Shown here: piece by piece, positions 25,382 to 33,307 of the stretch
Position numbering within the stretch: position 1 is the stretch's first letter
Layout: every line of letters starts with the position of its first letter
Source: an uncultured Candidatus Saccharibacteria bacterium
GTDB lineage: Bacteria; Patescibacteria; Saccharimonadia; Saccharimonadales; UBA4665
Assembly (NCBI GenBank): GCA_946482285.1
Contig: CAMLQK010000001.1
Coordinates: 1-64,000 of the forward strand
Direction of reading: 5' to 3'
DNA: 64,000 nt
Program-made: the position numbers and the translations under genes
The notes under the pieces: model-generated
Seen by the model: the letters and a program-made list of their open reading frames with translations, nothing else
Databases searched by the model: none
Told to the model about the DNA's origin: nothing

Positions 25382-25972
25382 CTACTTGATGGGCTGGCCG
25401 TATTTAGCAGCCAATGCCTCCAGATCTGGCAGCCCAAATAGTTGTGCCCATTGCTCAAACCGCTCAGCCTGGATGGGCAACTCTTTTTTAAGGCGCCCCA
25501 AAAAAGTCTCGTAAGCGTTGAATACTGGCTTTTTAGAATGAAACCTATCGGCGTAACACAGTAGCTTGCCTTCGATTGTAGTGGGAATATAGTCGCGAGC
25601 AGGAAGCACCCAAGGTGTGTCAATAATTTCCTGTCGGGAAAGGCCCAATAATACGTGGGTCTCTACAATATGGGCCACCGACATATCGATTCCTTCATCA
25701 GCAATAATTTTGGCACTTAAGATGGCATGGAGTGGGTACATGCGATGGTTAGTCACCTTGCCCTGTTCGTTGAATAAAATATATGTGCCGATATCGTGGA
25801 GCAGTGCTGCCGTTTGCAGCAAGTCGGTATCAACTGGCTCGTCCACCACATTGGCGGCACACCATTGGGCGATTTCGTTCACGATAGCACAGTGACCATA
25901 TACCAAACTGTACACAGTGTCATTCGGAGCGTATTTACGGTGTAGTTTTTCAATTTCTTGGATAGATAGCAT
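25382..25972 (-). CDS. HD-domain phosphohydrolase
   Basis: This 196-residue protein carries the HD metal-binding set: H27 (YGHCAIV), H59-D60 (LLHDIGTYI), further histidines near HAILSA and VETHVL, and an aspartate in CYADRFHSK. HD hydrolases cleave phosphate esters of nucleotides or signalling molecules, and the substrate here is unknown. A TGG-TATAGT extended -10 lies 6 nt before the ATG (leaderless type). Confidence 0.87.
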   Translation of the reverse strand: MLSIQEIEKLHRKYAPNDTVYSLVYGHCAIVNEIAQWCAANVVDEPVDTDLLQTAALLHDIGTYILFNEQGKVTNHRMYPLHAILSAKIIADEGIDMSVAHIVETHVLLGLSRQEIIDTPWVLPARDYIPTTIEGKLLCYADRFHSKKPVFNAYETFLGRLKKELPIQAERFEQWAQLFGLPDLEALAAKYGQPIK

Positions 25973-26007
25973 ACATCCACTATACCAAATTAAAGCGTTG
26001 GCAAAGA

Positions 26008-26036
26008 AAATGCCCCAGCTTCGCTGGGACTTTTTT
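26008..26036 (-). terminator. Terminator at the end of the cupin gene
   Basis: GTCCCAGC-GAA-GCTGGGGC forms a tight hairpin on the minus strand followed by ATTTTCTTT. It overlaps the last codons of the upstream gene. Confidence 0.7.
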
Positions 26037-26556
26037 ACTCTACACTCCTTATGGCATTCTCGAAACTTTCTCGGGAAAATGTGTCATGAGTTTTGGGGTC
26101 TTCAGGCACAAATAACGTGTTGCATATAATTTGAAGACGCGTATTATCTTCTAGCGCCTGATAGGTATGCAGTATCCCAGGGGGCATTATAACGGCAGCT
26201 GTGCCATCTAGAACAAATTCCCGTTCATTCCCGCTGAGGTCAACGCATTGCCACAAGGCACTTCCGCCAAGTGCGCCTACATACTCCGTTCGAGCCATAT
26301 GCCACTCCCTGCCGCCAATGCTCCCTTTGGGAATGTTGTCTACAGTGTAGGAACGTAGGCCACGGATATTGACACCTGAATCAGCCTCCACCGCATCAAA
26401 CGCCGGGTTTTCGTAGTCCAAAAAGGCCGTTACAGCTTCGCTGGGAAGAGCTAAGCGAACTATTAGATCTCCCCCAGATTTTGCCTTCCATGGTCCGTTT
26501 GAAGTAAGATGGGCAATATCTTCTACTGTGGTTTTAGGTAAATTGGCATGGGTCAT
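26035..26556 (-). CDS. Cupin-fold protein, WxcM/FdtA-like
   Basis: This 173-residue protein has a beta-rich cupin region (GREWHMARTEYVGAL, WQCVDLSGNEREFVLDG, AVIMPPGILHTYQAL). It resembles sugar-nucleotide 3,4-ketoisomerases and the WxcM C-terminal domain. Sugar modification for surface glycans is plausible, but catalytic residues cannot be assigned by eye. No glycan cluster adjoins it. The upstream -10 candidate (TATAAA) is 10 nt from the ATG. Confidence 0.65.
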   Translation of the reverse strand: MTHANLPKTTVEDIAHLTSNGPWKAKSGGDLIVRLALPSEAVTAFLDYENPAFDAVEADSGVNIRGLRSYTVDNIPKGSIGGREWHMARTEYVGALGGSALWQCVDLSGNEREFVLDGTAAVIMPPGILHTYQALEDNTRLQIICNTLFVPEDPKTHDTFSRESFENAIRSVE

Positions 26557-26643
26557 ATCTTTGAAGTTTATACCAGCTGTCTTACTATTTCAAAATAGGG
26601 TCGGCCTAGCTTACTCTGAGTCCAGTTTGATCTGGGAGATATA

Positions 26644-26681
26644 AAGAAAATACCACCACCGAATGGTGATGGTATTTTCTT
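26644..26681 (-). terminator. tRNA-Asp terminator
   Basis: A 17-bp stem (AAGAAAATACCATCACC with GGTGGTGGTATTTTCTT, one G-U pair, 4-nt loop) starts at the last base of the tRNA-Asp CCA on the minus strand. Confidence 0.75.
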
Positions 26682-26758
26682 GGCGGGCCCGACCGGATTC
26701 GAACCGGCGATCTCCTCCGTGACAGGGAGGCGTGATAGGCCAACTTCACTACGAGCCC
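26681..26758 (-). tRNA. tRNA-Asp (GTC)
   Basis: A cloverleaf is present on the minus strand. The acceptor is GGGCTCG/CGGGCCC, the anticodon stem-loop CCTCC-CTGTCAC-GGAGG gives anticodon GTC, the T-arm is GGTTCGAATCC, the discriminator is G, and CCA is encoded. TTGACA occurs about 35 nt upstream, but no good -10 follows it. Confidence 0.96.
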
Positions 26759-26832
26759 AAAACTGCTTTCATTCAAAAATAAATGTCAACAGAGGTAATG
26801 ATACCAGACTTTGTCGTTAAAAGCAATATGAA

Positions 26833-27927
26833 TTACGGAGCAATGTATCGCCTAGGCGGCTCTTTTTCACGCAGTGGCTTCAAATACGTCTCGAGGTCGT
26901 TAAAAATAAAGGCAATGTGTGACGCGCGGACTTCGGTGCCGTTCAGCTCCTTGAGTTTTACAATCTCCAAAGCACCGCCAGTATTAATAACACTGGATGT
27001 TTCGCCTACCTTCATTTTAAATAGCTCATTCACGACCTGCGCAGGAATATCACGGTTGGTTTTAGTAATAGCAATGCCGTAGTCACCACCACCAGCTGCT
27101 GTGTTTTTATCTTCTGAGTACTTCTTGGCAAGCTCTGTAAAGTCACCGCCTGCCCTGACCTTCGCCAGCACATCGTTAGCTTGGGCATGTGTCTGAGTGT
27201 CCAGAGTGCTGACAACTTTTTGCGCCAGTAGCTGCTGCTTTAGCTCGCGCTTAAAATCGGCCACCGACCAATCCCAGAACTCCTTTAGCACATCCTCGAA
27301 CACTTTGGGGTTATCGCCAATGCGGTTTTGAGCTTTTACAATTTCTACTTGGTCGTTTACTTCTTGATCGGAAACAGAAATGTTGTGCTGGCGCGCCAAT
27401 TGTTTGACATACGCGTCGTTAATAACACCGTCGAGGGCACGCTTACGGAAGGTTTCCAGCTGGCGTCTGCCAGACTCACTGCCAAAATCAACTTTCTGCT
27501 GGGTCTCGTAGTAATGCTTGTAATGTCGAAGTTCAAATAAGTAGTTTTCGTATGCTACGAAATCAGAGCCAGCCTTAGCTACCGGGAATGGAATAACCTG
27601 GACAACGCGGTACATAAAGGTTGAGGTGTTGTTAAAACGGTATAACGCCAATAAGCTGTACGTGAAGAATGCTATAACACCCAAAACTGCCAAAGATGAC
27701 GAAATTATCACCACGCGATGGGCGGAGTGCTGAAGCGGATAAATATACTTGCGTGCACTGGACAGCACTTCTTCACGGTGCTCGGCCACAGTTTCGTTAG
27801 TAATCCGTGGAATACCTTTAATCGCCTGTTCGAGCGAGCGTTCAGGATTTTTTTTGCGGCGCGGCCGCTTACTTAGTACGTTCTTGATCTTCTGTTTCAT
27901 ATACTTGGGTTTCTTCCGGAAAGGCAT
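26833..27927 (-). CDS. Membrane-anchored PpiC/SurA-type peptidyl-prolyl isomerase
   Basis: The 364 residues comprise a basic cytosolic N-terminus, one membrane helix (about 72-95), a SurA-like helical chaperone region, and a parvulin domain (VRAGGDFTELAKKYSED, then GGGDYGI and VVNELFKMKVGETSSVI). Such proteins help fold exported proteins outside the membrane, as with PrsA, and could serve the pilus or secreted proteins here. An AAGG 6 nt upstream supports the start at 27927, within the end of the PH-domain gene. The overlap of 59 nt suggests coupling. Confidence 0.85.
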   Translation of the reverse strand: MPFRKKPKYMKQKIKNVLSKRPRRKKNPERSLEQAIKGIPRITNETVAEHREEVLSSARKYIYPLQHSAHRVVIISSSLAVLGVIAFFTYSLLALYRFNNTSTFMYRVVQVIPFPVAKAGSDFVAYENYLFELRHYKHYYETQQKVDFGSESGRRQLETFRKRALDGVINDAYVKQLARQHNISVSDQEVNDQVEIVKAQNRIGDNPKVFEDVLKEFWDWSVADFKRELKQQLLAQKVVSTLDTQTHAQANDVLAKVRAGGDFTELAKKYSEDKNTAAGGGDYGIAITKTNRDIPAQVVNELFKMKVGETSSVINTGGALEIVKLKELNGTEVRASHIAFIFNDLETYLKPLREKEPPRRYIAP

Positions 27928-28435
27928 CTATACCTTCGGTGCGCAGGATTTCCAGCAGTTTCTTCTGGATGTTCGCCGGATGGTGAACTTCGTGAATCAC
28001 GAGGTCGCCTACCGTCGTCTGCATAATAATTGTACCAAATTGGAACAGTGTTTGCTGGAAACCAGCAATTTCGTAGTTCACCATTTGGATTTGCCCCAGT
28101 GCCATATCAACTACACTCTTGTGGAACAGGCCTTTTTGGCTGATTTGGATAAATCGTCTGTCGGTAACAATGTACACACTGAAATACCAGGTTATCCATT
28201 TTGGCAGTAACAGTAGAGTACCAATAGCAGCACTTACCAGAAGGCTTAAGAAAAAAAAGCCCATAGACGGCGGATTAAGCGGTCGTGCATAGGTTAGGAT
28301 CATGGTGTAAATGGGTCCCAACAACAGTGCTGCCGATGCAATGATCAAGCCTTTACGCATTACAATTGGGTGTTTCCGGAATATAAACAGGACTTCTTCA
28401 TCATCGAACTGGTCTTCAAAGTACTTGTGCGGCAT
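27869..28435 (-). CDS. Membrane protein with bacterial PH domain
   Basis: In this 188-residue protein, two helices (about 27-50 and 58-82) precede a YdbS/bPH-2-type pleckstrin-homology-like domain (YIVTDRRFIQISQKGLFHKSVVDMALGQIQMV, here broken by strands). The role is unknown, though such proteins often sit at the envelope. A TGG-TACAAT extended -10 is 6 nt before the ATG, so it is a leaderless first gene, with the PpiC gene overlapping its end. Confidence 0.8.
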   Translation of the reverse strand: MPHKYFEDQFDDEEVLFIFRKHPIVMRKGLIIASAALLLGPIYTMILTYARPLNPPSMGFFFLSLLVSAAIGTLLLLPKWITWYFSVYIVTDRRFIQISQKGLFHKSVVDMALGQIQMVNYEIAGFQQTLFQFGTIIMQTTVGDLVIHEVHHPANIQKKLLEILRTEGIDAFPEETQVYETEDQERTK

Positions 28436-28488
28436 AAGCGTATTGTACCATGGAAGGAAGGAGTATTTTGCTTACCTGCCCTTCTGAG

Positions 28489-28530
28489 CCAAAATAAATA
28501 ACCCATCTTACAATGGGTTATTTATTTTGG
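28489..28530 (-). terminator. Terminator fused to the tRNA-Arg CCA end
   Basis: A perfect 18-bp inverted repeat (28489-28506 with 28513-28530, 6-nt loop) begins with the encoded CCA of tRNA-Arg, which pairs with TGG at the distal end. The same design is seen at tRNA-Pro. Confidence 0.75.
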
Positions 28531-28604
28531 TACCCCGGGAGGGACTCGAACCCCCAACCTCTCCCTTAGGACGGGCTTGCTCTATCCAATTGAGCTACCG
28601 AGGC
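28528..28604 (-). tRNA. tRNA-Arg (CCT)
   Basis: A cloverleaf is present on the minus strand. The acceptor GCCTCGG/CCGGGGT has a G1-U72 wobble. The anticodon loop GTCCTAA gives anticodon CCT (reads AGG), the T-arm contains GGTTCGAGTCC, and CCA is encoded. The anticodon stem AGCCC/GGGAG has only three Watson-Crick pairs plus a tandem A-G/G-A mismatch at its base, which is unusual. Confidence 0.93.
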
Positions 28605-28639
28605 ATAGTAGATCCGGCGCTTATACCGGATCCGATATT

Positions 28640-29146
28640 TTAGGCTGCTTTTGGCTGGGTGAAGTGGCTATGCGACGTATCGTACGATACTAGCTCGCTT
28701 TCCGAAAACCAATGGGCAATTTCTTTGTCAGCTTCATCTGGATCAGCAGACGCATGGACAACGTTTGGCACGCCACGCTGGCTGGCTGACGCCTGGCCGT
28801 ATGTCATGTGTGCATAGTCACCGCGGATAGTGCCAGGGGAAGCTGTTTTGGGTTCGGTATCACCCACCATTTTACGCACTTGCTCCACGGCATTGATACC
28901 TTCAAGCACCATAGCTACAACAGGCCCTTGCTGCATTTCTTTCAGCTGGGTCTCAAAAATCTCATCACCTTTACGGGTTTTGAGTGTTCCAATACCTTCG
29001 TAGTGTTCAAAATAGTGCTCGTAGTCAGGCTGCAGCATCTTGGCGCCGACAATCTTAAGGCCTACTCGTTCAAAGCGGGTCAATATCTCGCCCACGATAC
29101 CACGCATCACAGCATCTGGCTTAAAGACAATAAGTGTTCGTTCCAT
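28640..29146 (-). CDS. ndk: Nucleoside diphosphate kinase
   Basis: Ndk equalises NTP pools by a ping-pong phosphotransfer through a histidine, here H131 in NVVHASADPDEA. The opening MERTLIVFKPDAVMRGIVG and TIRGDYAH are typical. At 168 residues it is longer than the usual 140 or so, with extra residues around DYEHYFEHYEGIGTLKTRK and a longer C-terminus, a form seen in several CPR and archaeal enzymes. It is monocistronic. Confidence 0.95.
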   Translation of the reverse strand: MERTLIVFKPDAVMRGIVGEILTRFERVGLKIVGAKMLQPDYEHYFEHYEGIGTLKTRKGDEIFETQLKEMQQGPVVAMVLEGINAVEQVRKMVGDTEPKTASPGTIRGDYAHMTYGQASASQRGVPNVVHASADPDEADKEIAHWFSESELVSYDTSHSHFTQPKAA

Positions 29147-29208
29147 GCGGTTCCTTTTTTAGTTGTTAGCATCATTGTAACAGATGAGCGAGGCATTTTA
29201 TAGCAAAA

Positions 29209-29237
29209 TTGTCACAAGCACTACTTTAGTATATAGT
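29209..29237 (+). promoter_or_regulatory. Promoter of the 213-residue orphan gene
   Basis: -35 TTGTCA (29209-29214), a 17-nt spacer and -10 TATAGT (29232-29237) predict a start near 29244, about 24 nt before ATG 29268. Confidence 0.65.
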
Positions 29238-29267
29238 ATTCATATCTTTGCTACCTGCAGAGACCGC

Positions 29268-29909
29268 ATGGATGAGAGGACAGAAAAAGTGGGCAACCCC
29301 ACGAGCATCGAGGGACTGCAGCGCGACTTCAGGCGCAAGTTCACCTTCTTTGCCACCGACAACCTTCGGGGTGTCGCGGGCAAGGCAGTGATCGCGCTCA
29401 ACGCGTCGCAGCAACTGGTGGACATCGAGCTGCCAGATTCGCTCAGCCGCTTCGGACAGAAGCTGGTCATCATCGACGAGCTGCGTGCCTACCAGCGCCA
29501 CGGAGGATCGAAGGAAGATGCCACGCGGCTCTTCTGGAAACTGATGCTTCTGCTGTGTCAGGACACCGCCCAGATCGAAGGTGGCAACCTCTTCGAGCGG
29601 AAGATCGTGATCTATCTGGACTCGGTCTGCACCAAGGTGCTTCGTACCGTCAACAGCAGCAACCCGGCCCGTGGGCGCAATGCACACCAGCAGCGCAGTG
29701 ACACAAGGCGTGAGGTTGCCGAAGAAGCAGGCGAGATTGCTTCCGAAGCTACAGCATTCAGCCTCGGGAGTATGTTCGGCAGGTGGCTGTCTGCGCGCAA
29801 GTCCGACAGTGGCAACCACTGGTGGAGCGGCTGGTCCAGCGGCTCGGGTAGCGGATCCAGCTCACGCGGGTCCGGTGGCAGCTGGTGGGACAACTTGACG
29901 AACTGGTGA
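29268..29909 (+). CDS. Orphan protein with Trp/Gly/Ser-rich C-terminus, GC-rich gene
   Basis: I do not recognise this 213-residue protein. It is mostly helical and soluble, without a signal peptide or membrane helix. The last 35 residues are Ser/Gly/Trp-rich (HWWSGWSSGSGSG, then SWWDNLTNW), a tail that could bind a membrane or surface. Start 29268 (MDERTEKVG) fits the promoter at 29209-29237. Codon use is strikingly GC-rich. A GC-rich hairpin follows the stop. Confidence 0.6.
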   Translation: MDERTEKVGNPTSIEGLQRDFRRKFTFFATDNLRGVAGKAVIALNASQQLVDIELPDSLSRFGQKLVIIDELRAYQRHGGSKEDATRLFWKLMLLLCQDTAQIEGGNLFERKIVIYLDSVCTKVLRTVNSSNPARGRNAHQQRSDTRREVAEEAGEIASEATAFSLGSMFGRWLSARKSDSGNHWWSGWSSGSGSGSSSRGSGGSWWDNLTNW

Positions 29910-29955
29910 ACTAACCAGCAGCCAAGCGCGCAGTGCCGCACCGCATGTGCCTGAC

Positions 29956-29997
29956 GGGCGGGGTCTCGGTGGCACTCCTGCCCTCGATATCCCGCCC
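29956..29997. repeat. GC-rich inverted repeat after the orphan gene
   Basis: GGGCGGGGT (29956-29964) and ATCCCGCCC (29989-29997) form a 9-bp stem with one G-U pair around a 24-nt loop that contains GGTGGCAC. There is no U-run. GGTGGCAC also lies in the loop of the hairpin after the next orphan gene. Confidence 0.45.
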
Positions 29998-30038
29998 CGA
30001 AAGCCTCCCATCCATGCCCATTCCCACGAACCATATAT

Positions 30039-30067
30039 TTGTTAAATTATGATAAAAATCGTATAGT
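30039..30067 (+). promoter_or_regulatory. Promoter of the 152-residue orphan gene
   Basis: -35 TTGTTA (30039-30044), a 17-nt spacer and -10 TATAGT (30062-30067) predict a start near 30074. That gives an 84-nt leader before ATG 30158. Confidence 0.65.
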
Positions 30068-30157
30068 AGTTCTACTTTGCGATGTCGATGACACTCCAGC
30101 AAAAGTACCTTGTGGATTGAAACCGGCGCCGCACCCTGCAACAAATGGGAGCATGCC

Positions 30158-30616
30158 ATGCAACCCAGATCAGAGAGATATGCCGCATTCGTGGCGTCTC
30201 TGAAGAACTGCGAGATTCCCCACCTCCAGCAGGTGGCAACGTACCTCAGGCAGCAAATCGAACAGCGCGAGCGCGCCGTGGCAATGGTGGGCGTTAGCAC
30301 TATTGTGGCAGAGCTCAAACTGATTGAGACGAACAGCCAGCCGCCGCTTGCCAACATAGTCCAGGCTTTGTGGATGGCGGTCGACCACGTGCCGCTACAG
30401 CGTGCCTGGCTACACAACGAAACAACCCGGCCCATTCTGCGGTTGGTCGTAAACGAAGCCCACGTCCGCCAAGGCCTGGCGGCCAGTGAAGCCGGCGCCT
30501 CTCTGAACGTCGACATCGCTCCAGGCGAACCTCCGAGGGAACAGTGCTACCCGCAACCCACACCCACCGAGCATCGGCTTGCCCGCTGGTTCAGGTCGCT
30601 GCGACGCGCAAGCTGA
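30158..30616 (+). CDS. Orphan helical protein, GC-rich gene
   Basis: This 152-residue protein of unknown family is mostly amphipathic helix (YAAFVASLKNCEIPHLQQVA...QQIEQRERAVAMVGVST) with a basic C-terminus (RLARWFRSLRRAS). It has no membrane helix. ATG 30158 (MQPRSERY) has GGGAG 6 nt upstream and is preferred to an earlier start. Codons are GC-rich like those of the gene before it. A perfect 12-bp hairpin lies 23 nt after the stop. Confidence 0.6.
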   Translation: MQPRSERYAAFVASLKNCEIPHLQQVATYLRQQIEQRERAVAMVGVSTIVAELKLIETNSQPPLANIVQALWMAVDHVPLQRAWLHNETTRPILRLVVNEAHVRQGLAASEAGASLNVDIAPGEPPREQCYPQPTPTEHRLARWFRSLRRAS

Positions 30617-30639
30617 CCAAGCCAAGCAAGCGCAACCGG

Positions 30640-30690
30640 GCGGGCGAAGCGATATATACGGAGGTGGCACACCGCATCCGCTTCGCCCGC
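30640..30690. repeat. Perfect 12-bp inverted repeat after the orphan gene
   Basis: GCGGGCGAAGCG (30640-30651) and CGCTTCGCCCGC (30679-30690) enclose a 27-nt loop containing GGTGGCACACC. There is no U-run, so ordinary intrinsic termination is unlikely. It may stabilise the mRNA 3' end or bind a protein. It sits just upstream of the xer promoter. Confidence 0.5.
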
Positions 30691-30732
30691 ATACCGGTTT
30701 CATCCACACATCCCCCCTGTTATACTAAGCAT

Positions 30733-31656
30733 ATGCTGTTTACCAAAGCTAAAACTGATTTCTTGGAATATCTAGAAATTGAACAAAACCGTTCACAAAA
30801 AACCATCGCTAACTACGACCATTACTTGACGCGGCTGCTGGATTACGCAGGGAACGAAATAAAAGTCACTGATGTTACGCCCGAATTAATCCGCAAATGG
30901 CGCCTATGGCTTGCCCGCTTAGGCACTAACACAAGCGACGAACTGGAAAAATCGACACAAAACTACCATTTGATTGCCCTGCGCAACTTCTTAAAGTTCT
31001 GCGCCAAGCGCGACATCCCCGCCCTTGCTCCTGATAAGATTGAGCTTGCTAAAACCAAGCGTAAACAAGTGACTTTTTTGAACGAAGACGAGCTAAGCCG
31101 CATGTTTAGCCAGCCAGATATTAATACAGAGGTTGGTTTGCGCGATCGGGCCATTTTGGAGCTATTGTTTAGCAGCGGTCTGCGTGTATCGGAGCTGGTT
31201 GGACTCGATAAAGAACATATTAATTTAAAGCGCCGTGAATTTATGGTACGCGGCAAGGGGCAAAAAGACCGGCCAATTTTTATTAGCCCAGCGGCGGCAG
31301 AGTGGATTGAGCGCTATATCGATGAGCGCAGCGACAACACCCACCCCCTATTCATCCGCTACAGTGGACGCAAAGCTGTAGATAACAGTGGTAATTACCA
31401 GCGGCTGACGGCGCGCAGCGTGCAGCGTTTGGTAGCACGTTACGCCTTACTAGCTGGCATTACCAAGCATGTTAGCCCGCACACCTTACGCCACTCATTC
31501 GCCACCGACCTGGTAATGAACGGCGCTGACTTACGCAGCGTTCAGGCAATGCTCGGCCACAGCAACATTGCCACAACGCAGATTTATACCCATCTTACCG
31601 ATCCGCACCTCAAGAGTGTTCACGACCAATTTCACAGCAATGACGTCGCCGGCTAG
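30733..31656 (+). CDS. Tyrosine recombinase XerC/XerD-like
   Basis: This 307-residue recombinase has a SAM-like N-terminal core-binding domain (FLEYLEIEQNRSQKTIANY) and a catalytic domain carrying R (SSGLRVSELVG), K (GKGQKDRPI), H-x-x-R (HTLRHSF), H (LGHSN) and the nucleophile Y (QIYTHLT). It probably resolves chromosome dimers with FtsK, which is also in this window. Start 30733 (MLFTKAKTDF) follows a TGT-TATACT extended -10 by 6 nt, so the mRNA is leaderless. The longer upstream ORF runs through the hairpin and is rejected. Confidence 0.92.
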   Translation: MLFTKAKTDFLEYLEIEQNRSQKTIANYDHYLTRLLDYAGNEIKVTDVTPELIRKWRLWLARLGTNTSDELEKSTQNYHLIALRNFLKFCAKRDIPALAPDKIELAKTKRKQVTFLNEDELSRMFSQPDINTEVGLRDRAILELLFSSGLRVSELVGLDKEHINLKRREFMVRGKGQKDRPIFISPAAAEWIERYIDERSDNTHPLFIRYSGRKAVDNSGNYQRLTARSVQRLVARYALLAGITKHVSPHTLRHSFATDLVMNGADLRSVQAMLGHSNIATTQIYTHLTDPHLKSVHDQFHSNDVAG

Positions 31657-31660
31657 CCGG

Positions 31661-32722
31661 TTATGGCTGGCAAAGCGGATTAGTGCCATTGGCAGTCGAG
31701 CTATTATCGAAGTAATTCTCCATTGCCGAGAAGCGCTTGCATAGCGAGTCCGTGCTTTCGATGGCATTGTCGGGTAGCTGATTGCGGCTACCATAGCCGT
31801 TAATAGGCATGTGGACTTGGATACGGCGCAGTACGTCTTGAGCCTTACCAGTAGCATCTATAATGATCTGAGCACCCGTTAGGCTGATAGCCGAGCCAGC
31901 GCCATCAGCGCCGCTAACCTCCAGCGAGGCATTTTGGTACAGCGATATAGCTTTCATGTAATAGGCATTGGTGTTCAAATTGTTAATAGTAATTTCGCAC
32001 TGGGTGTTGTTACAGGCAGCGTTAATCACGCGTCCGCCGCCGCCATGCGCAGTGGTTACTGGAGTGTTGGATTGCCGAGGCACTGCAAACAAGGTCAGCG
32101 CATTGTCTTGTAGGTTGCCGCTATTCAGCGCAGAACCGCTAACAGGCACAATATCAAGCCGCATAACACCGTAGCCACAAGTCCAGTTTGCAGCAGACGT
32201 GAACACATTATTCACACTTGCCGGGCAGTTTGCAGCAGGTGTTGCGCTATTGGTTTTGGATTTCCAAGTGACTTTGATGCTCGAGAAGTTTGCCCCGGTT
32301 GATTCAAGGGGGATAACCGTGCCAGTAGTACCAATATCACTGTACTCCAGGCTCTTTGGCGATGGGTTAACCAGCACACAGCTATACGAAACGCCATTAG
32401 AAAGCTGATTGCCGTTAACAAGTGTCGAGTAAAATCCGTTGCCCGTATCCGTACAACTGGTCTTGGCCGGAATAGCTTGGTTGTTCTGGGCTGCATTTGT
32501 AATAAGTTCGCGGGCGTCATTAACACCGGACTCGGCTGCATAAAAAGCTTGCGTACTTAATTGGCGGTCCAGCGATTCACGCTGGTTGCGGCGAGAAATC
32601 TGCGCGAATCCTAGCACAATAAGGCTCATTACAATCATAAGGATCATAGTAACCATAATGGATACCATGCCTCGTTCGTTAAGCTTGTTGCGGAATGTCT
32701 GTGGACGTTTTTGTGTGCTCAT
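31661..32722 (-). CDS. PilX-like minor pilus assembly protein
   Basis: In this 353-residue protein, a basic leader (to about residue 17) and one hydrophobic helix (about 20-42) are followed by an extracytoplasmic region with STQAFYAAESGVNDA, the conserved helix of PilX-type minor pilins. Unlike the other pilins here it lacks the G-FTxxE cleavage site (ERGMVSIMVTM). It is the last gene of the minor pilin operon, with its stop within a CCGGCTAGCCGG palindrome shared with xer. Confidence 0.78.
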   Translation of the reverse strand: MSTQKRPQTFRNKLNERGMVSIMVTMILMIVMSLIVLGFAQISRRNQRESLDRQLSTQAFYAAESGVNDARELITNAAQNNQAIPAKTSCTDTGNGFYSTLVNGNQLSNGVSYSCVLVNPSPKSLEYSDIGTTGTVIPLESTGANFSSIKVTWKSKTNSATPAANCPASVNNVFTSAANWTCGYGVMRLDIVPVSGSALNSGNLQDNALTLFAVPRQSNTPVTTAHGGGGRVINAACNNTQCEITINNLNTNAYYMKAISLYQNASLEVSGADGAGSAISLTGAQIIIDATGKAQDVLRRIQVHMPINGYGSRNQLPDNAIESTDSLCKRFSAMENYFDNSSTANGTNPLCQP

Positions 32723-32731
32723 AATTATTCC

Positions 32732-33307
32732 TTATTGTACCCTTTTGACTACCGTAGATGTTAATTCAGAAACTGAACAAAATTGTGAACCCGCCCCCGG
32801 TTTGCAGCTGGCATTAGCTGCGCCAGGATTATTCAGCAAGTCACTATCACCATACACAACTTTGACGTGCACCCGATACAAGTTATTGCCCTGGCTTTGC
32901 ACAGAAAGGTCGGAAAGACGCATCTTGGGACTCATAAATTCAGTGCCGCTATTGAAATTAGCCGGCGACGCATTGGTACAGCCAGCTAAGGCGTTCATAC
33001 GAACTACACCTTGCCCACCGGAGACCATCTGCGTACCAATTCTGTAACTCAGCTGCTGATTGCCCAAACAAACCGTGTCGCCGTCAGAGTTGGTAACCGT
33101 ACCACCGCTAAATTGGATTGCCTGTGTAATAGTATCCATCAGAGTACGGGCAGTATTTTGGGTGCTGGACTCTGTAATACCCTTGTAGTACACACGTGTA
33201 ATCTGAATAATGCCAATAGTTACCACCAATAGCACCGTAGAGAATACCAGCGTTGCTATCAACAACTCGACAATGGTAAACCCTTTGGCACCTAGCTTTT
33301 TAGTCAT
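32732..33307 (-). CDS. PilW/GspJ-like minor pseudopilin
   Basis: This 191-residue protein has the type III leader and cleavage motif GAKGFTIVELLIAT (cleavage after G9, mature F1, E5), a hydrophobic helix and an extracytoplasmic domain. It is a minor pilin of PilW/GspJ type, cut and methylated by the prepilin peptidase encoded nearby. Its start overlaps the upstream stop by 8 nt (ATGACTAA). Confidence 0.83.
   Translation of the reverse strand: MTKKLGAKGFTIVELLIATLVFSTVLLVVTIGIIQITRVYYKGITESSTQNTARTLMDTITQAIQFSGGTVTNSDGDTVCLGNQQLSYRIGTQMVSGGQGVVRMNALAGCTNASPANFNSGTEFMSPKMRLSDLSVQSQGNNLYRVHVKVVYGDSDLLNNPGAANASCKPGAGSQFCSVSELTSTVVKRVQ

Noticed and set aside
25342..25623. Longer N-terminus for the methyltransferase
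   Set aside because: It would overlap the HD gene by 240 nt, and the family and the -10 element both point to ATG 25341.
29226..30563. Long minus-strand ORFs opposite the GC-rich orphan genes
   Set aside because: They are mirror ORFs produced by GC-rich codons. Promoters, ribosome binding sites and composition favour the plus-strand genes.
29268..30690. Integron-like gene cassettes with attC sites next to the tyrosine recombinase
   Set aside because: No RYYYAAC/GTTRRRY core sites were found at the hairpins, and the recombinase looks like XerC/D without the integron-integrase insertion.
30544..30732. Longer N-terminus for the Xer recombinase
   Set aside because: The extension runs through the preceding gene and a perfect hairpin, lies upstream of the -10 element, and has no family similarity.
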